This document shows positions 27,284-36,049 of a stretch of 64,000 nucleotides of DNA, in pieces. The notes beneath the pieces are model-generated. The model was not told the origin of the DNA, made no database searches, and worked only from the letters and a program-made list of their open reading frames with translations. The stretch's first letter is position 1; each line of letters begins with the position of its first letter. The DNA comes from Desulfoglaeba alkanexedens ALDC. Lineage in GTDB: Bacteria; Desulfobacterota; Syntrophobacteria; Syntrophobacterales; DSM-9756. A program made the translations under genes and the position numbers. The stretch is from NCBI RefSeq assembly GCF_005377625.1, contig NZ_CP040098.1, positions 1,481,501 through 1,545,500 of the forward strand, given 5' to 3'.

Positions 27284-27712
27284 CTTCGCGTGAAAAACAC
27301 TGCATCCTTGCCTCACTCCATATGGATGAGAGCAACAATGTATCTCGCGGCATGACTTTGCGTGACAAACACTACATCCTTGAGCCCGAGGTTGGAGCGG
27401 GCCATCCTCTCGCCGTCGGCCTGATTTCTCACCGGCATGGCCGAAGAGACGGTGTCAAGGCCGCGCCGGCGCCCGAAGGGCCTGGCCTTGACACTGTCTC
27501 TGGCCATGCTACTTCATCAAGGCCGACAGCGAGGACCGGCTCCATGCTGAACTCAAAAACAACATCGGACCAGCCTGTTTTCAACATGGAAAAGTCCAAT
27601 TCCATTGAACCAAGACAAAACATCAGCCCGAGCAACATGGCTTCGTGCGACAACTACCCTGACAGACACCGTATTTGCATATACAAAGACCCCGACAACT
27701 TCCAACGGGCTC
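27284..27712. other. Non-coding tail of IS element B and remnant of a cassette 5' end
   Basis: Up to about 27666 this is the right flank of IS element B. The 46 bp from 27667 to 27712 are what remains of the next cassette in the minus-strand array, which would start at the GTTGGAC core (27719-27713). No gene is seen. Confidence 0.5.
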
Positions 27713-27775
27713 GTCCAACTACAGGATAAGATCGTGCTTCGCTTCGCTCTCACGATCTATCCTTATTCGTTAGGC
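27713..27775 (-). other. Classical integron attC site (63 bp)
   Basis: Minus strand: GCCTAAC (27775-27769), arms GGATAGATCGTG and CACGATCTTATCC that pair with one extrahelical base, and GTTGGAC (27719-27713). Both cores fit RYYYAAC/GTTRRRY exactly, and length, symmetry and bulge are those of a 59-base element. The first core contains the TAA stop of the DUF2283 gene, the usual gene-attC distance in cassettes. Confidence 0.85.
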
Positions 27776-28015
27776 GTGTTCCTCACCCGCGAGCCACATG
27801 TCTGCCTTGACTGGTAGCTCGAACAGCTCGCTTCGCAGGAGACGCGTCGAGAAGAACAGCACCTCCAAGTTTTCAACTTCACCTGTATCGGGGTTGAGCC
27901 GCGCTACGACTTCGTCCCCGAGCTCCTCCGACTCTTGCTCCGCGTAAGGTGGACACTTGTCAATGTGGAGGATGTCTGCATCCCGGTCATACATGAACCT
28001 CAATTTCGTTTCCAT
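27770..28015 (-). CDS. DUF2283 family protein (probable antitoxin)
   Basis: 81 aa. KLRFMYDRDADILHIDKCPP and ARLNPDTGEVENLEVLFFST fit DUF2283, a small beta-rich family frequently paired with RelE/PBECR-like toxins. It overlaps the upstream toxin-like gene by 16 nt. Its TAA lies in the first core of the attC, so it is the last gene of a two-gene cassette. The antitoxin role follows from the pairing. Confidence 0.78.
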   Translation of the reverse strand: METKLRFMYDRDADILHIDKCPPYAEQESEELGDEVVARLNPDTGEVENLEVLFFSTRLLRSELFELPVKADMWLAGEEHA

Positions 28016-28329
28016 TCGACTGCTCCTTCCACCAGCCTTCTGGCAATGTACGCCGTGATGATCCAGTGGCGACCTCTCTGATCCCGCTCGCTTACAACCA
28101 CGACTACCACGTGCTTGCCGCCGCGCAAATCATTGTACCACTTGGAGAACAACTTAGCACCAGTGAATCGAGCGGATCGGCGAACTTGATCAGGGTCCGA
28201 AAGCGTTTCCGCCATCCGCCCTCGGTGCTGTGGCAGTAAGTCGGGATGTCGTTCAGCGATGTGACACTCCCGCTCCTCGGTCAGCTCTACCTCCCCCTTC
28301 AAATAGGAACAGACAAACCTGGTCATCAT
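28000..28329 (-). CDS. PBECR/RelE-like nuclease (probable toxin)
   Basis: 109 aa; ATG preceded by GGAGAAG. RECHIAERHPDLLPQHRGRM, LSDPDQVRRS and HWIITAYIARRLVEG fit the small phage-Barnase-EndoU-ColicinE5-RelE-like nuclease group in which the Arg-His-Pro stretch is conserved. It is coupled to the DUF2283 gene. A cassette core-like GTTATAGGC (28372-28364) lies 35 bp upstream; apart from a 2-bp insertion it is the complement of the attC inner core GCCTAAC. Function by family resemblance only. Confidence 0.72.
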   Translation of the reverse strand: MMTRFVCSYLKGEVELTEERECHIAERHPDLLPQHRGRMAETLSDPDQVRRSARFTGAKLFSKWYNDLRGGKHVVVVVVSERDQRGRHWIITAYIARRLVEGAVEWKRN

Positions 28330-28363
28330 GCTTCTCCAATCAAATTCCAGACTCCCCGAAGGC

Positions 28364-28491
28364 GCCTATAACGTCTGAAGCCAATGGCAGCCAGGGCTTC
28401 CACTGACCTGGTTAAAAATTTTTGTTGTTCAACTCCCCCGAATTTTCAAGACCCGAATGCCCTGGCTGTCCTTTGAGCTTCATGGTTGGGC
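28364..28491 (-). other. Long attC-like site (about 128 bp) upstream of the PBECR/DUF2283 cassette
   Basis: Minus strand begins with a perfect GCCCAAC core (28491-28485) and ends with the variant core GTTATAGGC (28372-28364). The 5' arm around GACAGCCAGGGC and the 3' arm around CCCTGGCTGCC are complementary, as in long VCR-type attC sites. IS element C copy 1 starts at the last base of the first core, so the gene that belongs to this site has been separated from it. Confidence 0.6.
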
Positions 28492-30127
28492 AGCAATTTC
28501 CGGAGGCCCTGTAAAGCCTTGAAAACCGGGCCTTGAAGGATTTTTGGTTTTCGCGAACTCAGGGGGTGATTTCGGGCTGCGAAGGGGGTTTAGGAGGTGA
28601 ATTTTTTCGACTATTTTGCTGTTTCATGCTGGAGAGCCGCCCGCGTCTCTGGTAGGCTATTTTGCCATGAAGCCCAGCAAAGACGCTCCTTCCTCCAAGA
28701 TCCGACTTCGCAAGCATCTGAATGCAGATGCCCTGGTGAGGGCGGTGCGCCGTGAGTTCGAAAAGATCCCCGATCCCCGCAAAGGCAGGCCGCAGATCTC
28801 CTTTGCGGATGCGGCCATGAGCGCCTTCGCCATGTTTTCTTTGAAGGATCCCTCTCTTCCGGCCTTTGAGAAACGCTGGTCGGCTCGGGATCACAACCTG
28901 CACGCGCTCTACCACATCGAGAAGGTCTCTTCCGACAGCACCATGCGGGAGATTCTCGATGAGGTTTCGCCCTATGTGTTTCGACCCGCCTTCCGCGAGA
29001 TCTTCTCACGGCTTCAGCGCGGAAGGCGCTGGCTCAGATGACCGTGCTGGACGGCCGCTACATCCTGGCCCTGGACGGCACGGGCTCTTTTTCGTCGGAA
29101 AAGGCCTTTTCCGACGCTTGCCTTCGAAAAACCTCTCGCACCAGCAAGACCACCTATTCCCTCCAAATTATGGGAGCCGCCCTCGTCCACCCGGACCACA
29201 AGGCCGTGATCCCCTTTCCCCCCGAAGTGATCCGAAGAGAAGACGGCGACACCAAAAACGACTGCGAACGCAACGCCGCCGGCCGTTGTATCGAGGGGTT
29301 AAACTCAGAGATCACGCCTTCCTTTTCGAAAAGGCCGACGAGGCCATCGCCGAGGGCCGGGCTGTGGAGTTCTGGCACGCAGCGGAAGACAACCCCGAAA
29401 CCCTCCATTACTTCCGCTTCATCAACGATCTTCCCCTCAACAAGTCCCATCCCGACCTACGAGTGAACCTCCTCGAGTACTGGCAGGTGACTCCCAAGGG
29501 GCTTCTGCGGTTTTCCTGGGTCACCGATATCCTCATCCGCCGGGAAAACGCCGTTACCTTGATGCGGATCGGCCGGGCAGGCTGGCGCATCGAAAACGAA
29601 ATCTTCAACACCTTGAAAAACCAGGGCTACCACCTCGAACACAACTACGGTCTGGGCCGAAAACACCTTAGCGCCGTTTTCGTCACCCTCATGATGTTGG
29701 CCTTCTGCGTGGACCAGAGCCTCCAACTGTGTTGCCCGCTGTTTCAGGCCGTATGGCGAAAGCTCCAAACCAAACGGGACCTCTGGGAGAGGATCCGGGC
29801 CATGTTCTGGGACTTCCGCCTGGAGTCCATCCGGATGCTCTACGAGGCCCTTCTTTACGGATACAAAAGGCTGACCCCGATCATCGCCTATAACACCTCG
29901 TAGGGCGGAGAAAGGAATCACCCCCATGCAGAACCTGCGCCTTTCACCCGAAAAACCGACGCGGAGGTGCGCCTTCAAACCGGGAATCTGAGCCCCTCAC
30001 GCTCCAGGTGGCATCCCTCAACGGGACGTTCGGACCCTCGATCACCCCAAACGGCCCGCTGAAGACTCGAAGACTCTCCTTTCACGCCCGCTTTTCACCC
30101 AAGGACCATCCACTCCGGGAATTGCTG
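28491..30127 (+). mobile_element. DDE insertion sequence C, copy 1 (decayed)
   Basis: Ends CAGCAATTTCCGGAG (28491) and CTCCGGGAATTGCTG (30113-30127) are inverted repeats shared with copy 2. No target duplication flanks it (ATGGTTGGG left, GCGGTTCAT right), unlike copy 2, which suggests rearrangement after insertion. It abuts an attC core. Confidence 0.82.
28667..29903 (+). pseudogene. Transposase of IS C, copy 1 (frameshift and deletion)
   Basis: Nearly identical to the intact copy at 30805-32154, but one base is missing at about 29022 and 112 bp are missing at about 29295, which removes the second catalytic Asp region (the TEDALSPNAPHIETL segment of copy 2). Three frames are needed to read it. 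Dead copy. Confidence 0.88.
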
Positions 30128-30497
30128 GCGGTTCATTGTCCTCCTCTTGCACAGGCCATTGACCTGGGCGGTATAGGCGTATTCCGTGTTGAACAAAAAT
30201 TCACGACAATGCCCTACTTCTTTTCCCTCCGGAAACCAAAGCTTACACAGCATAAAGGCGCATTTCCCTTTTTGTGCTACAGGCCTTTTGCGAAGCCCTG
30301 TGGAGTATCTTTCCTCTTTTATTCCTGCGCCGCAAGGCCTTTATAATCGCGGTGCTGACCGGCGCCGTGCGCCGATCAAACAGACGTAGTCTGGTTGATC
30401 GGTGTGCGGCGTCCGGTAAAGTACCTTGTTCTGGCGCAAAGCGCCAGGGCAAGGTACTTGACGAAGTCAGCACCGCGATTCTCGGCGGCGCAGCCGC
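30128..30497. other. Non-coding cassette remnant containing a nested multi-hairpin palindrome
   Basis: No credible gene. In minus orientation it follows the AIPR cassette's attC-like site and precedes IS C copy 1, so it may be the body of the next cassette. 30349-30476 holds the palindromic structure listed separately. The 220 bp nearest IS C show nothing recognised. Confidence 0.45.
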
Positions 30498-30503
30498 CGA
30501 GAA
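30349..30503. repeat. Nested palindromes: outer stem enclosing two hairpins, plus an adjacent hairpin
   Basis: Outer arms GCGGTGCTGAC (30349-30359) and GTCAGCACCGC (30466-30476) are perfect complements. Between them lie two long hairpins (30361-30416, core GATCAA/TTGATC; 30419-30459, arms AAGTACCTTG and CAAGGTACTT). Next to it 30479-30503 is a perfect hairpin, arms TTCTCGGCGGC and GCCGCCGAGAA, reaching into the attC core. Confidence 0.75.
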
Positions 30504-30590
30504 CGAGAGGGCTCAGGCGCGGCGGCCTTCTCGGTCTCTGTGACAGCCACTCCCTTTGTGGCCGCCGTCGCCTGCAGCCTGGGGTTGGGT
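30498..30590 (-). other. attC-like site of the AIPR cassette
   Basis: Minus strand from ACCCAAC (30590-30584, perfect RYYYAAC) through arms GGCGACGGCGGCC and GGCCGCCGCGCC to a degenerate GTTCTCG core (30504-30498). It starts 12 bp after the original AIPR stop (30605-30603). The inner core differs by one base from the complement of the cassette start GTTGGGG at 34125-34119. Confidence 0.55.
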
Positions 30591-30630
30591 TGCCTGCACA
30601 TTTTATTGTCTCTTGATAATGCTAGATCGT

Positions 30631-32377
30631 CAGCAATTTCCGGAGCCCCTGTAAAGCCTTGAAAACCGGGCATTGAAGGATTTGGTTTTCGCGAACCCAG
30701 GGGGTGGTTTCGGGCTCCGAAGGGGGTTTCGGAGGTGAATTTTTTCGACTATTTTGCTGTTTCATGCTGGACAGCCGCCCGCGTCTCTGGTAGGCTATTT
30801 TGCCATGAAGCCCAGCAAAGACGCTCCTTCCTCCAAGATCCGACTTCGCAAGCATCTGAATGCAGATGCCCTGGTGAGAGCGGTGCGTCGTGAGTTCGAA
30901 AAGATCCCCGATCCCCGCAAAGGCACGCCGCAGATCTCCTTTGCGGATGCGGCCATGAGCGCCTTCGCCATGTTTTCTTTGAAGGATCCCTCTCTTCTGG
31001 CCTTTGAGAAACGCTGGTCGGCTCGGGATCACAACCTGCACGCGCTCTACCACATCGAGAAGATCCCTGCCGACAGCACCATGCGGGAAATTCTCGATGA
31101 GGTTTCGCCCTATGTGTTCCGACCCGCCTTCGGCGAGATCTTCTCACGGCTTCAGCGCGGCAAGGCGCTGGCTCAGATGACCGTGCTGGACGGCCACTAC
31201 ATCCTGGCCCTGGACGGCACGGGCTATTTTTCGTCGGAAAAGGTCTTTTCCGACGCCTGCCTTCGAAAAACCTCTGCCACCGGCAAGACCACCTATTCCC
31301 TCCAAATGATGGGAGCCGCCCTCGTCCACCCGGACCACAAGGCCGTGATCCCCTTTCCCCCCGAAGTGATCCGAAGAGAAGACGGTGACACCAAAAACGA
31401 CTGCGAACGCAACGCCGCCGGCCGTTGTATCGAGAACCTGAGAACCGACCACCCCCATATCAAGCTCATCGTGACCGAAGATGCCCTCAGTCCCAACGCT
31501 CCCCACATTGAAACCCTCAAGCGCTTCGACTGCCGCTTCGTCCTTGGGGTTAAACCCGGCGATCACGCCTTCCTTTTCGAAAAGGCCGACGAGGCCATCG
31601 CGGAGGGCCGGGCTGTGGAGTTCTGGCACGCAGCGGAAGACAACCCCGAAACCCTCCATTACTTCCGCTTCATCAACGATCTTCCCCTCAACAAGTCCCA
31701 TCCCGACCTACGAGTGAACCTCCTCGAGTACTGGCAGGTGACTCCCAAGGGGCTTCTGCGGTTTTCCTGGGTCACCGATATCCTCATCCGCCGGGAAAAC
31801 GCCGTTACCTTGATGCGGATCGGCCGGGCACGCTGGCGCATCGAAAACGAAATCTTCAACACCTTGAAAAACCAGGGCTACCACCTCGAACACAACTACG
31901 GTCTGGGCCGAAAACACCTTAGCGCCGTTTTCGTCACCCTCATGATGTTGGCCTTCTGCGTGGACCAGAGCCTCCAACTGTGTTGCCCGCTGTTTCAGGC
32001 CGTATGGCGAAAGCTCCAAACCAAACGGGACCTCTGGGAGAGGATCCGGGCCATGTTCTGGGACTTCCGCCTGGAGTCCATCCGGATGCTCTACGAGGCC
32101 CTTCTTTACGGATACAAAAGGCTGACCCCGATCATCGCCTATAACACCTCGTAGGGCGGAGAAAGGAATTACCCCATGCAGAACCTGAGCCTTTCACCCG
32201 AAAAACCGACGCGGAGGTGCGCCTTCAAACCGGGCATCTGAGCCCCTCACGCTCCGGGTGGCATCCCTCAACGGGACGTTCGGACCCTCGATCACCCCAA
32301 ACGGCCCGCTGAACACTCGAAGACTCTCCTTTCACGCCCGCTTTTCACCCAAGGACTATCCGCTCCGGGAATTGCTG
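30631..32377 (+). mobile_element. Intact DDE insertion sequence C, copy 2, with perfect 9-bp target duplication
   Basis: 1747 bp. Inverted ends CAGCAATTTCCGGAG (30631-30645) and CTCCGGGAATTGCTG (32363-32377). CTAGATCGT occurs directly outside both ends (30622-30630 and 32378-32386). Its transposase is intact, so this is a recent insertion by an element likely still active. It sits in the last codons of the AIPR gene. Confidence 0.93.
30805..32154 (+). CDS. DDE transposase of IS C (IS4-like, intact)
   Basis: 449 aa from the ATG at 30805; an in-frame start at 30754 would add 17 residues. Catalytic residues can be placed: Asp in YILALDGTGYFSSEK, Asp in LIVTEDALSPNAPHIETL, Glu in RIENEIFNTLKNQGYHLEHN, the last a Y-(2)-R-(3)-E-(6)-K-like block of IS4-related enzymes. 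The N-terminal segment (HLNADALVRAVRREFEKIPD) is the DNA-binding part. Full length and undamaged, in contrast to copy 1. Confidence 0.92.
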   Translation: MKPSKDAPSSKIRLRKHLNADALVRAVRREFEKIPDPRKGTPQISFADAAMSAFAMFSLKDPSLLAFEKRWSARDHNLHALYHIEKIPADSTMREILDEVSPYVFRPAFGEIFSRLQRGKALAQMTVLDGHYILALDGTGYFSSEKVFSDACLRKTSATGKTTYSLQMMGAALVHPDHKAVIPFPPEVIRREDGDTKNDCERNAAGRCIENLRTDHPHIKLIVTEDALSPNAPHIETLKRFDCRFVLGVKPGDHAFLFEKADEAIAEGRAVEFWHAAEDNPETLHYFRFINDLPLNKSHPDLRVNLLEYWQVTPKGLLRFSWVTDILIRRENAVTLMRIGRARWRIENEIFNTLKNQGYHLEHNYGLGRKHLSAVFVTLMMLAFCVDQSLQLCCPLFQAVWRKLQTKRDLWERIRAMFWDFRLESIRMLYEALLYGYKRLTPIIAYNTS

Positions 32378-34095
32378 CTAGATCGTGAGCCCACACTGGA
32401 CTTGGCAGCTGAAACTAAATCAGGAAGCTTTTTGTTCTTGGCATTCTTGTAACGCGACATTCGCAAGGCAAGTTTTTGATCAATCTTTTGGAGAAATTTT
32501 GGTGATCTTAACGCAGCACGGACGGTCTTGAAATCCTCAAGGTCATAGGTGTCTATAGCGAGTTCTGTGAATAGCTGTAATCCTTCGACTGCATACTTCC
32601 TCAAAGCATTCTGGAAGTCATTAGATGCCATAGCCTCCAACGAAATTCGAAGAGGGGTTCGGTTCAACTCCTCCACGAGTTTCGATGAACAGTGGACACC
32701 CCAATACGTTCCACTCACACCCAGCAACGCTCCGGTTGTCTTATCAGCGTCGCCAGCATCGACAAGGCTTTGCAGTTTCGATTGGCGTTCCTCATCAGTC
32801 TGTATGCCTAAAAGCCAGTAGAGATAGACTCTTTCAGGTGCAACATCATGTGGGAACAAGCGTTGGTAGTGACGGTCGAATAGCTCCTGTTTCTCCTTGA
32901 CCGCATCGATTAGTGTGTCAGGATAGCCCGCTGCCAAGTACTGGGCAACACGATCAAGTTCCATGATGGACTGGTAGTCCTTTCTCCGTCTGCTACCTTC
33001 CTGCTTTGGCGCGTACTGTATGTCAATATTTTTGAAAGACTCACGAAGACGCTCCTGGACAGGGTCTACTGACCTTACAGCCCAAATCTTAACCGGGTTT
33101 TGAGTGTTGTTGTACCTCACTATATCAGTCAAGAGCGTTGGCTTTGCTGCAACGACTCTGGTCAACACATTGGCATTATCCGGTGCTCCGGCGTTATGAA
33201 GAGATACAGTTGTTTGGCATCCGTTGACAATACTAAACCGAGTAAGCCTATATGTTTTATCACTTTCTTTTGTGCAGGTATTTGCTACGATGGTGATCCC
33301 GTTGTTCAAGGCCCAAAAGAGACCTGGTGATGTCCTGGCTGTTTCTATCATCCTTTCATTGATTCCGCCTTTTCTTGCCCCTATGAAGTAACGAACATTG
33401 CCTTCGAACAGACGCCGTCCGTGAGCTTTGTACAAGCGTCCAAGTTCGGCGGCAGGGACACTCCCAACGATCGCTCGTCCATATTCTCCGGAATCCTCAA
33501 ACACTCCGCCTGCAAAGGAGATTGTGTCCTCAGGAACAGACTTGTCTGCGGACCGGAATACAGCGTATTGATTCAAGATGTCATCACACGGCGCATAGAA
33601 GAATTTGATCCCCCTGAATTGTTGAGCACGATTGGCTTGTGCGCATGCCCGTTCAATCTGGTCGGATTTTTTGGCCAGACTAATCAGCCCTAATTCAATG
33701 TCATATTCGGAAATCTCAGCACCAGCCTCTTCGAGGATATCCGCTACATCAGAGCGACCGGCGTCAGACATCAACTTTGGATTCTGTATTGCCGGAATGG
33801 ATGCAACCAAGGCATCCCATTTGGACTTGGGGGTAGCTTTCTCTCTTCTTTTCGGATAGTGTACCTGCAATACGGTTATTCGACCATTGGGGTGGTCTAC
33901 GAGCAGCACGTCTATCCCTTGGTCCTCTGGACCGTCTACAGAAGCTCCTTCAAGGGCCTGATCTTCGTCGAAATCAAGCAGGGTTGTCGCATACCATGCG
34001 CCAAAGCCTCGTTCCTCAGAGATCCCGCCACGTCTCGATAGCTCCTTAACAGACGCAGCAATCTCTTGAAGCAGTTCATTCTCGTCAAAACTCAT
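32356..34095 (-). CDS. AIPR-family abortive-infection phage-resistance protein, 3' end replaced by an IS
   Basis: 579 aa; ATG at 34095 with GGGAG upstream. Features of the AIPR family: an N-terminal nuclease-like region (DGPEDQGIDVLLVDHPNGRI, VLQVHYPKRR) and the AIPR core (FEGNVRYFIGARKGGINERM, GLFWALNNGITIVANTC, IVNGCQTTVSLHNAGAPDNA). AIPR proteins abort phage infection, likely through nucleic-acid cleavage. IS C has inserted at 32378, so the last codons now read into the IS; without it the protein would end SSIIKRQ (stop 30605-30603). The changed tail is short and the protein may still work. Lower GC than neighbours; it forms a cassette bounded by GTTGGGG at 34125-34119. Confidence 0.82.
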   Translation of the reverse strand: MSFDENELLQEIAASVKELSRRGGISEERGFGAWYATTLLDFDEDQALEGASVDGPEDQGIDVLLVDHPNGRITVLQVHYPKRREKATPKSKWDALVASIPAIQNPKLMSDAGRSDVADILEEAGAEISEYDIELGLISLAKKSDQIERACAQANRAQQFRGIKFFYAPCDDILNQYAVFRSADKSVPEDTISFAGGVFEDSGEYGRAIVGSVPAAELGRLYKAHGRRLFEGNVRYFIGARKGGINERMIETARTSPGLFWALNNGITIVANTCTKESDKTYRLTRFSIVNGCQTTVSLHNAGAPDNANVLTRVVAAKPTLLTDIVRYNNTQNPVKIWAVRSVDPVQERLRESFKNIDIQYAPKQEGSRRRKDYQSIMELDRVAQYLAAGYPDTLIDAVKEKQELFDRHYQRLFPHDVAPERVYLYWLLGIQTDEERQSKLQSLVDAGDADKTTGALLGVSGTYWGVHCSSKLVEELNRTPLRISLEAMASNDFQNALRKYAVEGLQLFTELAIDTYDLEDFKTVRAALRSPKFLQKIDQKLALRMSRYKNAKNKKLPDLVSAAKSSVGSRSSSNSRSG

Positions 34096-34118
34096 TGCGT
34101 AACTCCCTTTCTTCTGCA

Positions 34119-34125
34119 CCCCAAC
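34119..34125 (-). other. Integron-like core GTTGGGG at the 5' boundary of the AIPR cassette
   Basis: CCCCAAC on the plus strand, one mismatch from the GTTRRRY core, 23 bp before the AIPR start. IS element A copy 2 begins exactly 9 bp further at 34135, the same spacing as at 16976/16986. Confidence 0.5.
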
Positions 34126-34134
34126 AAATAATCA

Positions 34135-35837
34135 TACAGTTTCCGGTGAACTCCAGGGCCTGTGATTCGGCGGTAGCAATCATTTTGACGCAGGTCTTGA
34201 AGCCGCGGGTCGCCAGTTGCCCTTTTCCAGCTTTAACTGACCATCTCGACAATCTGAAATTTTACCGCCTTCAGTCGGCCAGCGACATCCAGTCTCGCTG
34301 ATCGCCGCGGTTCTTTGACATAATTATCGTATAAATCGCGTCATTACTGAAAGCGCGAAAATTCTGGAAGTATTCCTGTTGGACCACCGACTGGACGACC
34401 TCTTCGGAAGGGATGGCCGAGCTGACGGTTCGCAGCCATCCCGTGTATCGTTGCCAGATCCTTTTGTGACAGCTCAGCGCCAGAATTTGAAGAATCCCGG
34501 TGGCGATGCAGCCGAAGTTGACGAAGGCCTCGACGGCGTTGGTCGTTTCCGCAATCAACCGTTTTCTCCGGTCGTCGTCGACGGTTGAAAGATCGCTGTT
34601 GGTGGCCTTGCCAATTCGTGGCCAAGCAGTCGTCCAGAATCGGTAGAAAAAGGCGCCTATCAAGTGGTTCAGGACCTTGAAGCTTACCTCGATCTTGAAC
34701 CGATAACTGTAGGCCAGGATCATGTCCCGGGCTCCGAGGGTCAAATCCGAGCCCATCAGGATGAACCGCTCGTCTCCATCGGCGACCAATACAAAACGCA
34801 GTTTTTCGCCGATCGGTTTCCAGAGCAGGTCCAGAGTCAGAACCGCCACGTCTTTGACCTGTCCGTACAGCTCGATGCGCTCCTGTTCAAAGGACGGCCG
34901 GCGCTTTTCAAACAGTTCGATCAGGGCAAGCTTTTCACCATATTGCCTCCGCCGGCCGGGACGTCAGGTTGTCGGCGGTGCATCGGCGTAGGCCACCACG
35001 TTGCTTTTAGCACGGGTCACCACACGCACCAGTCGCCGGCCGGCGGCATCGCGCACCATCTTGAGGATTGCAAACACCGGTCCCACGGCGAAGTAGGCAT
35101 CCAGTACCAGCAGACACCGTTTACCCAGTGCCGGCACCAACTCTGCCACCATGGCCGCCATCAAACTGGTGATGCTGACCTTCGGCTGGCCGTCGACCAG
35201 CGGATCGGGCTTTTTTGGGAAACGCCGAAGCGCTTCTACGCCTTCATGGAGCTCGGCACAAAGCGGGATGCAAAAGATTGTTTTTACTCCAACCGCCAAG
35301 AACACCGATCACTCCCCAGTAGTGCCCGTAAATGTACGGGGCTTTGCCCGAGTTGTCCGGCTCCTGATGAAGCCGCTTGACGCCGGGCATCTTTTCGGCT
35401 TCCTTCGAGACCTTGATACCGTCGCCGGCCAACACCAGGCGACCGTCAATCTTCACCGGGATGCATCGCTCCAACACGATTTGCCACCAGCGGCGCAAGA
35501 TCGCGTGGAGCTTCCAGCGCCGGGCCCGGAAGAACGAGAGCATCCCCGTGTAAATCGAGGGCCGGATCGCAAGCCAGCGGACAAAGGAACTGGCCCCGCA
35601 GTGGTCGATGCGCACGATGAAGCCCAGCACCACAGTCACAAACCAGCGATAGGCGGCCTGGCGGGTGAAACAGGGTCGGAAGGCTTCCAGGATGCGGCTG
35701 ATATGACCGATCATGACCCCTCCTTTGCCATGGCGAAGGTATTGGGGGCCGTGCGCACAACGCCTTGTCCGGCACGGACTTTTTTCAACGGGGCCGAGAC
35801 GATGGAGTCTCGGTTCAGTTCGGTGCCGTGCTCCTGC
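34135..35837 (-). mobile_element. IS4-superfamily element A, copy 2 (near full length, decayed)
   Basis: Shares its 3' end (TACAGTTTCCGGTGAACTCC) with copy 1. The transposase reading region extends to 35714; the 5' end of the element lies before the IS B fragment at 35842 and was not precisely identified, as no inverted partner of the 3' end could be seen. Confidence 0.7.
34271..35714 (-). pseudogene. IS4-superfamily transposase (copy 2), frameshift plus in-frame TGA
   Basis: Starts MIGHISRILEAFRPCFTRQA at 35714 behind AGGAGGGG. First frame carries KIDGRLVLAGDGIKVSKEAE with the first Asp. A frameshift near 35290 leads to LGKRCLLVLDAYFAVGPVFA with the second Asp. A TGA at 34966-34964 then interrupts the same frame before RRRQYGEKLALIEL and the C-terminal half (AYSYRFKIEVSFKVLNHLIG with the Glu). 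All catalytic positions persist, so decay is recent, but it cannot make a full protein. Confidence 0.85.
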
Positions 35838-35841
35838 CCCC

Positions 35842-35945
35842 TGTGTCAGGATAGTTGTCGCATGATCTAAATCCATCTACAATCGAGTTTTTTCGGGGCG
35901 ATGGAGGATCCGATCATGCAATATTACAAAGAGCGTAAAGAAGCT
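35842..35945 (+). mobile_element. IS element B, left-end fragment
   Basis: Near-identical to 25652-25755, including the end TGTGTCAGGATAGTTGTCGC and the first OrfA codons (MQYYKERKEA), then ends abruptly in unrelated sequence. With 25652 it forms a 100-bp direct repeat around the AIPR/TA cassette segment. Confidence 0.8.
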
Positions 35946-36049
35946 TGAGCCGTTGCGCGCAGGCAACCGGCCTATTCGACCCTGGTCATGGGTTATGTTT
36001 CCCTCCGAAGTCAGTTTCCGCCTGGAGATGAGTTGAGTCGGGAGGCATC

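Larger units (their letters stand above)
25652..27666 (+). mobile_element. IS3-like element B (about 2.0 kb, transposase broken)
   Basis: Left end TGTGTCAGGATAGTTGTCGC at 25652 is matched by an inverted end (GCGACAACTACCCTGACAGA) finishing at about 27666. It contains an overlapping orfA/orfB pair. Between orfB and the right end (27284-27645) is non-coding sequence with a degenerate direct repeat (GGCATGACTT at about 27277 and 27350). No clear target duplication was found. Confidence 0.7.

Noticed and set aside
28491-30127. IS C copy 1 as an intact transposon
   Set aside because: A 1-bp loss, a 112-bp deletion and the absence of target duplications show it is a dead, rearranged copy.
30349-30476. 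A tRNA gene, suggested by the cloverleaf-like palindrome
   Set aside because: Arm lengths, loops and conserved tRNA bases do not fit; there are two long hairpins instead of three arms and no TTCGA loop.
34964-34966. Recoded TGA (selenocysteine) in the IS A transposase
   Set aside because: The same gene also has a frameshift near 35290, no stem-loop like a SECIS was noticed, and transposases of this type are not selenoproteins. Simple decay is enough.
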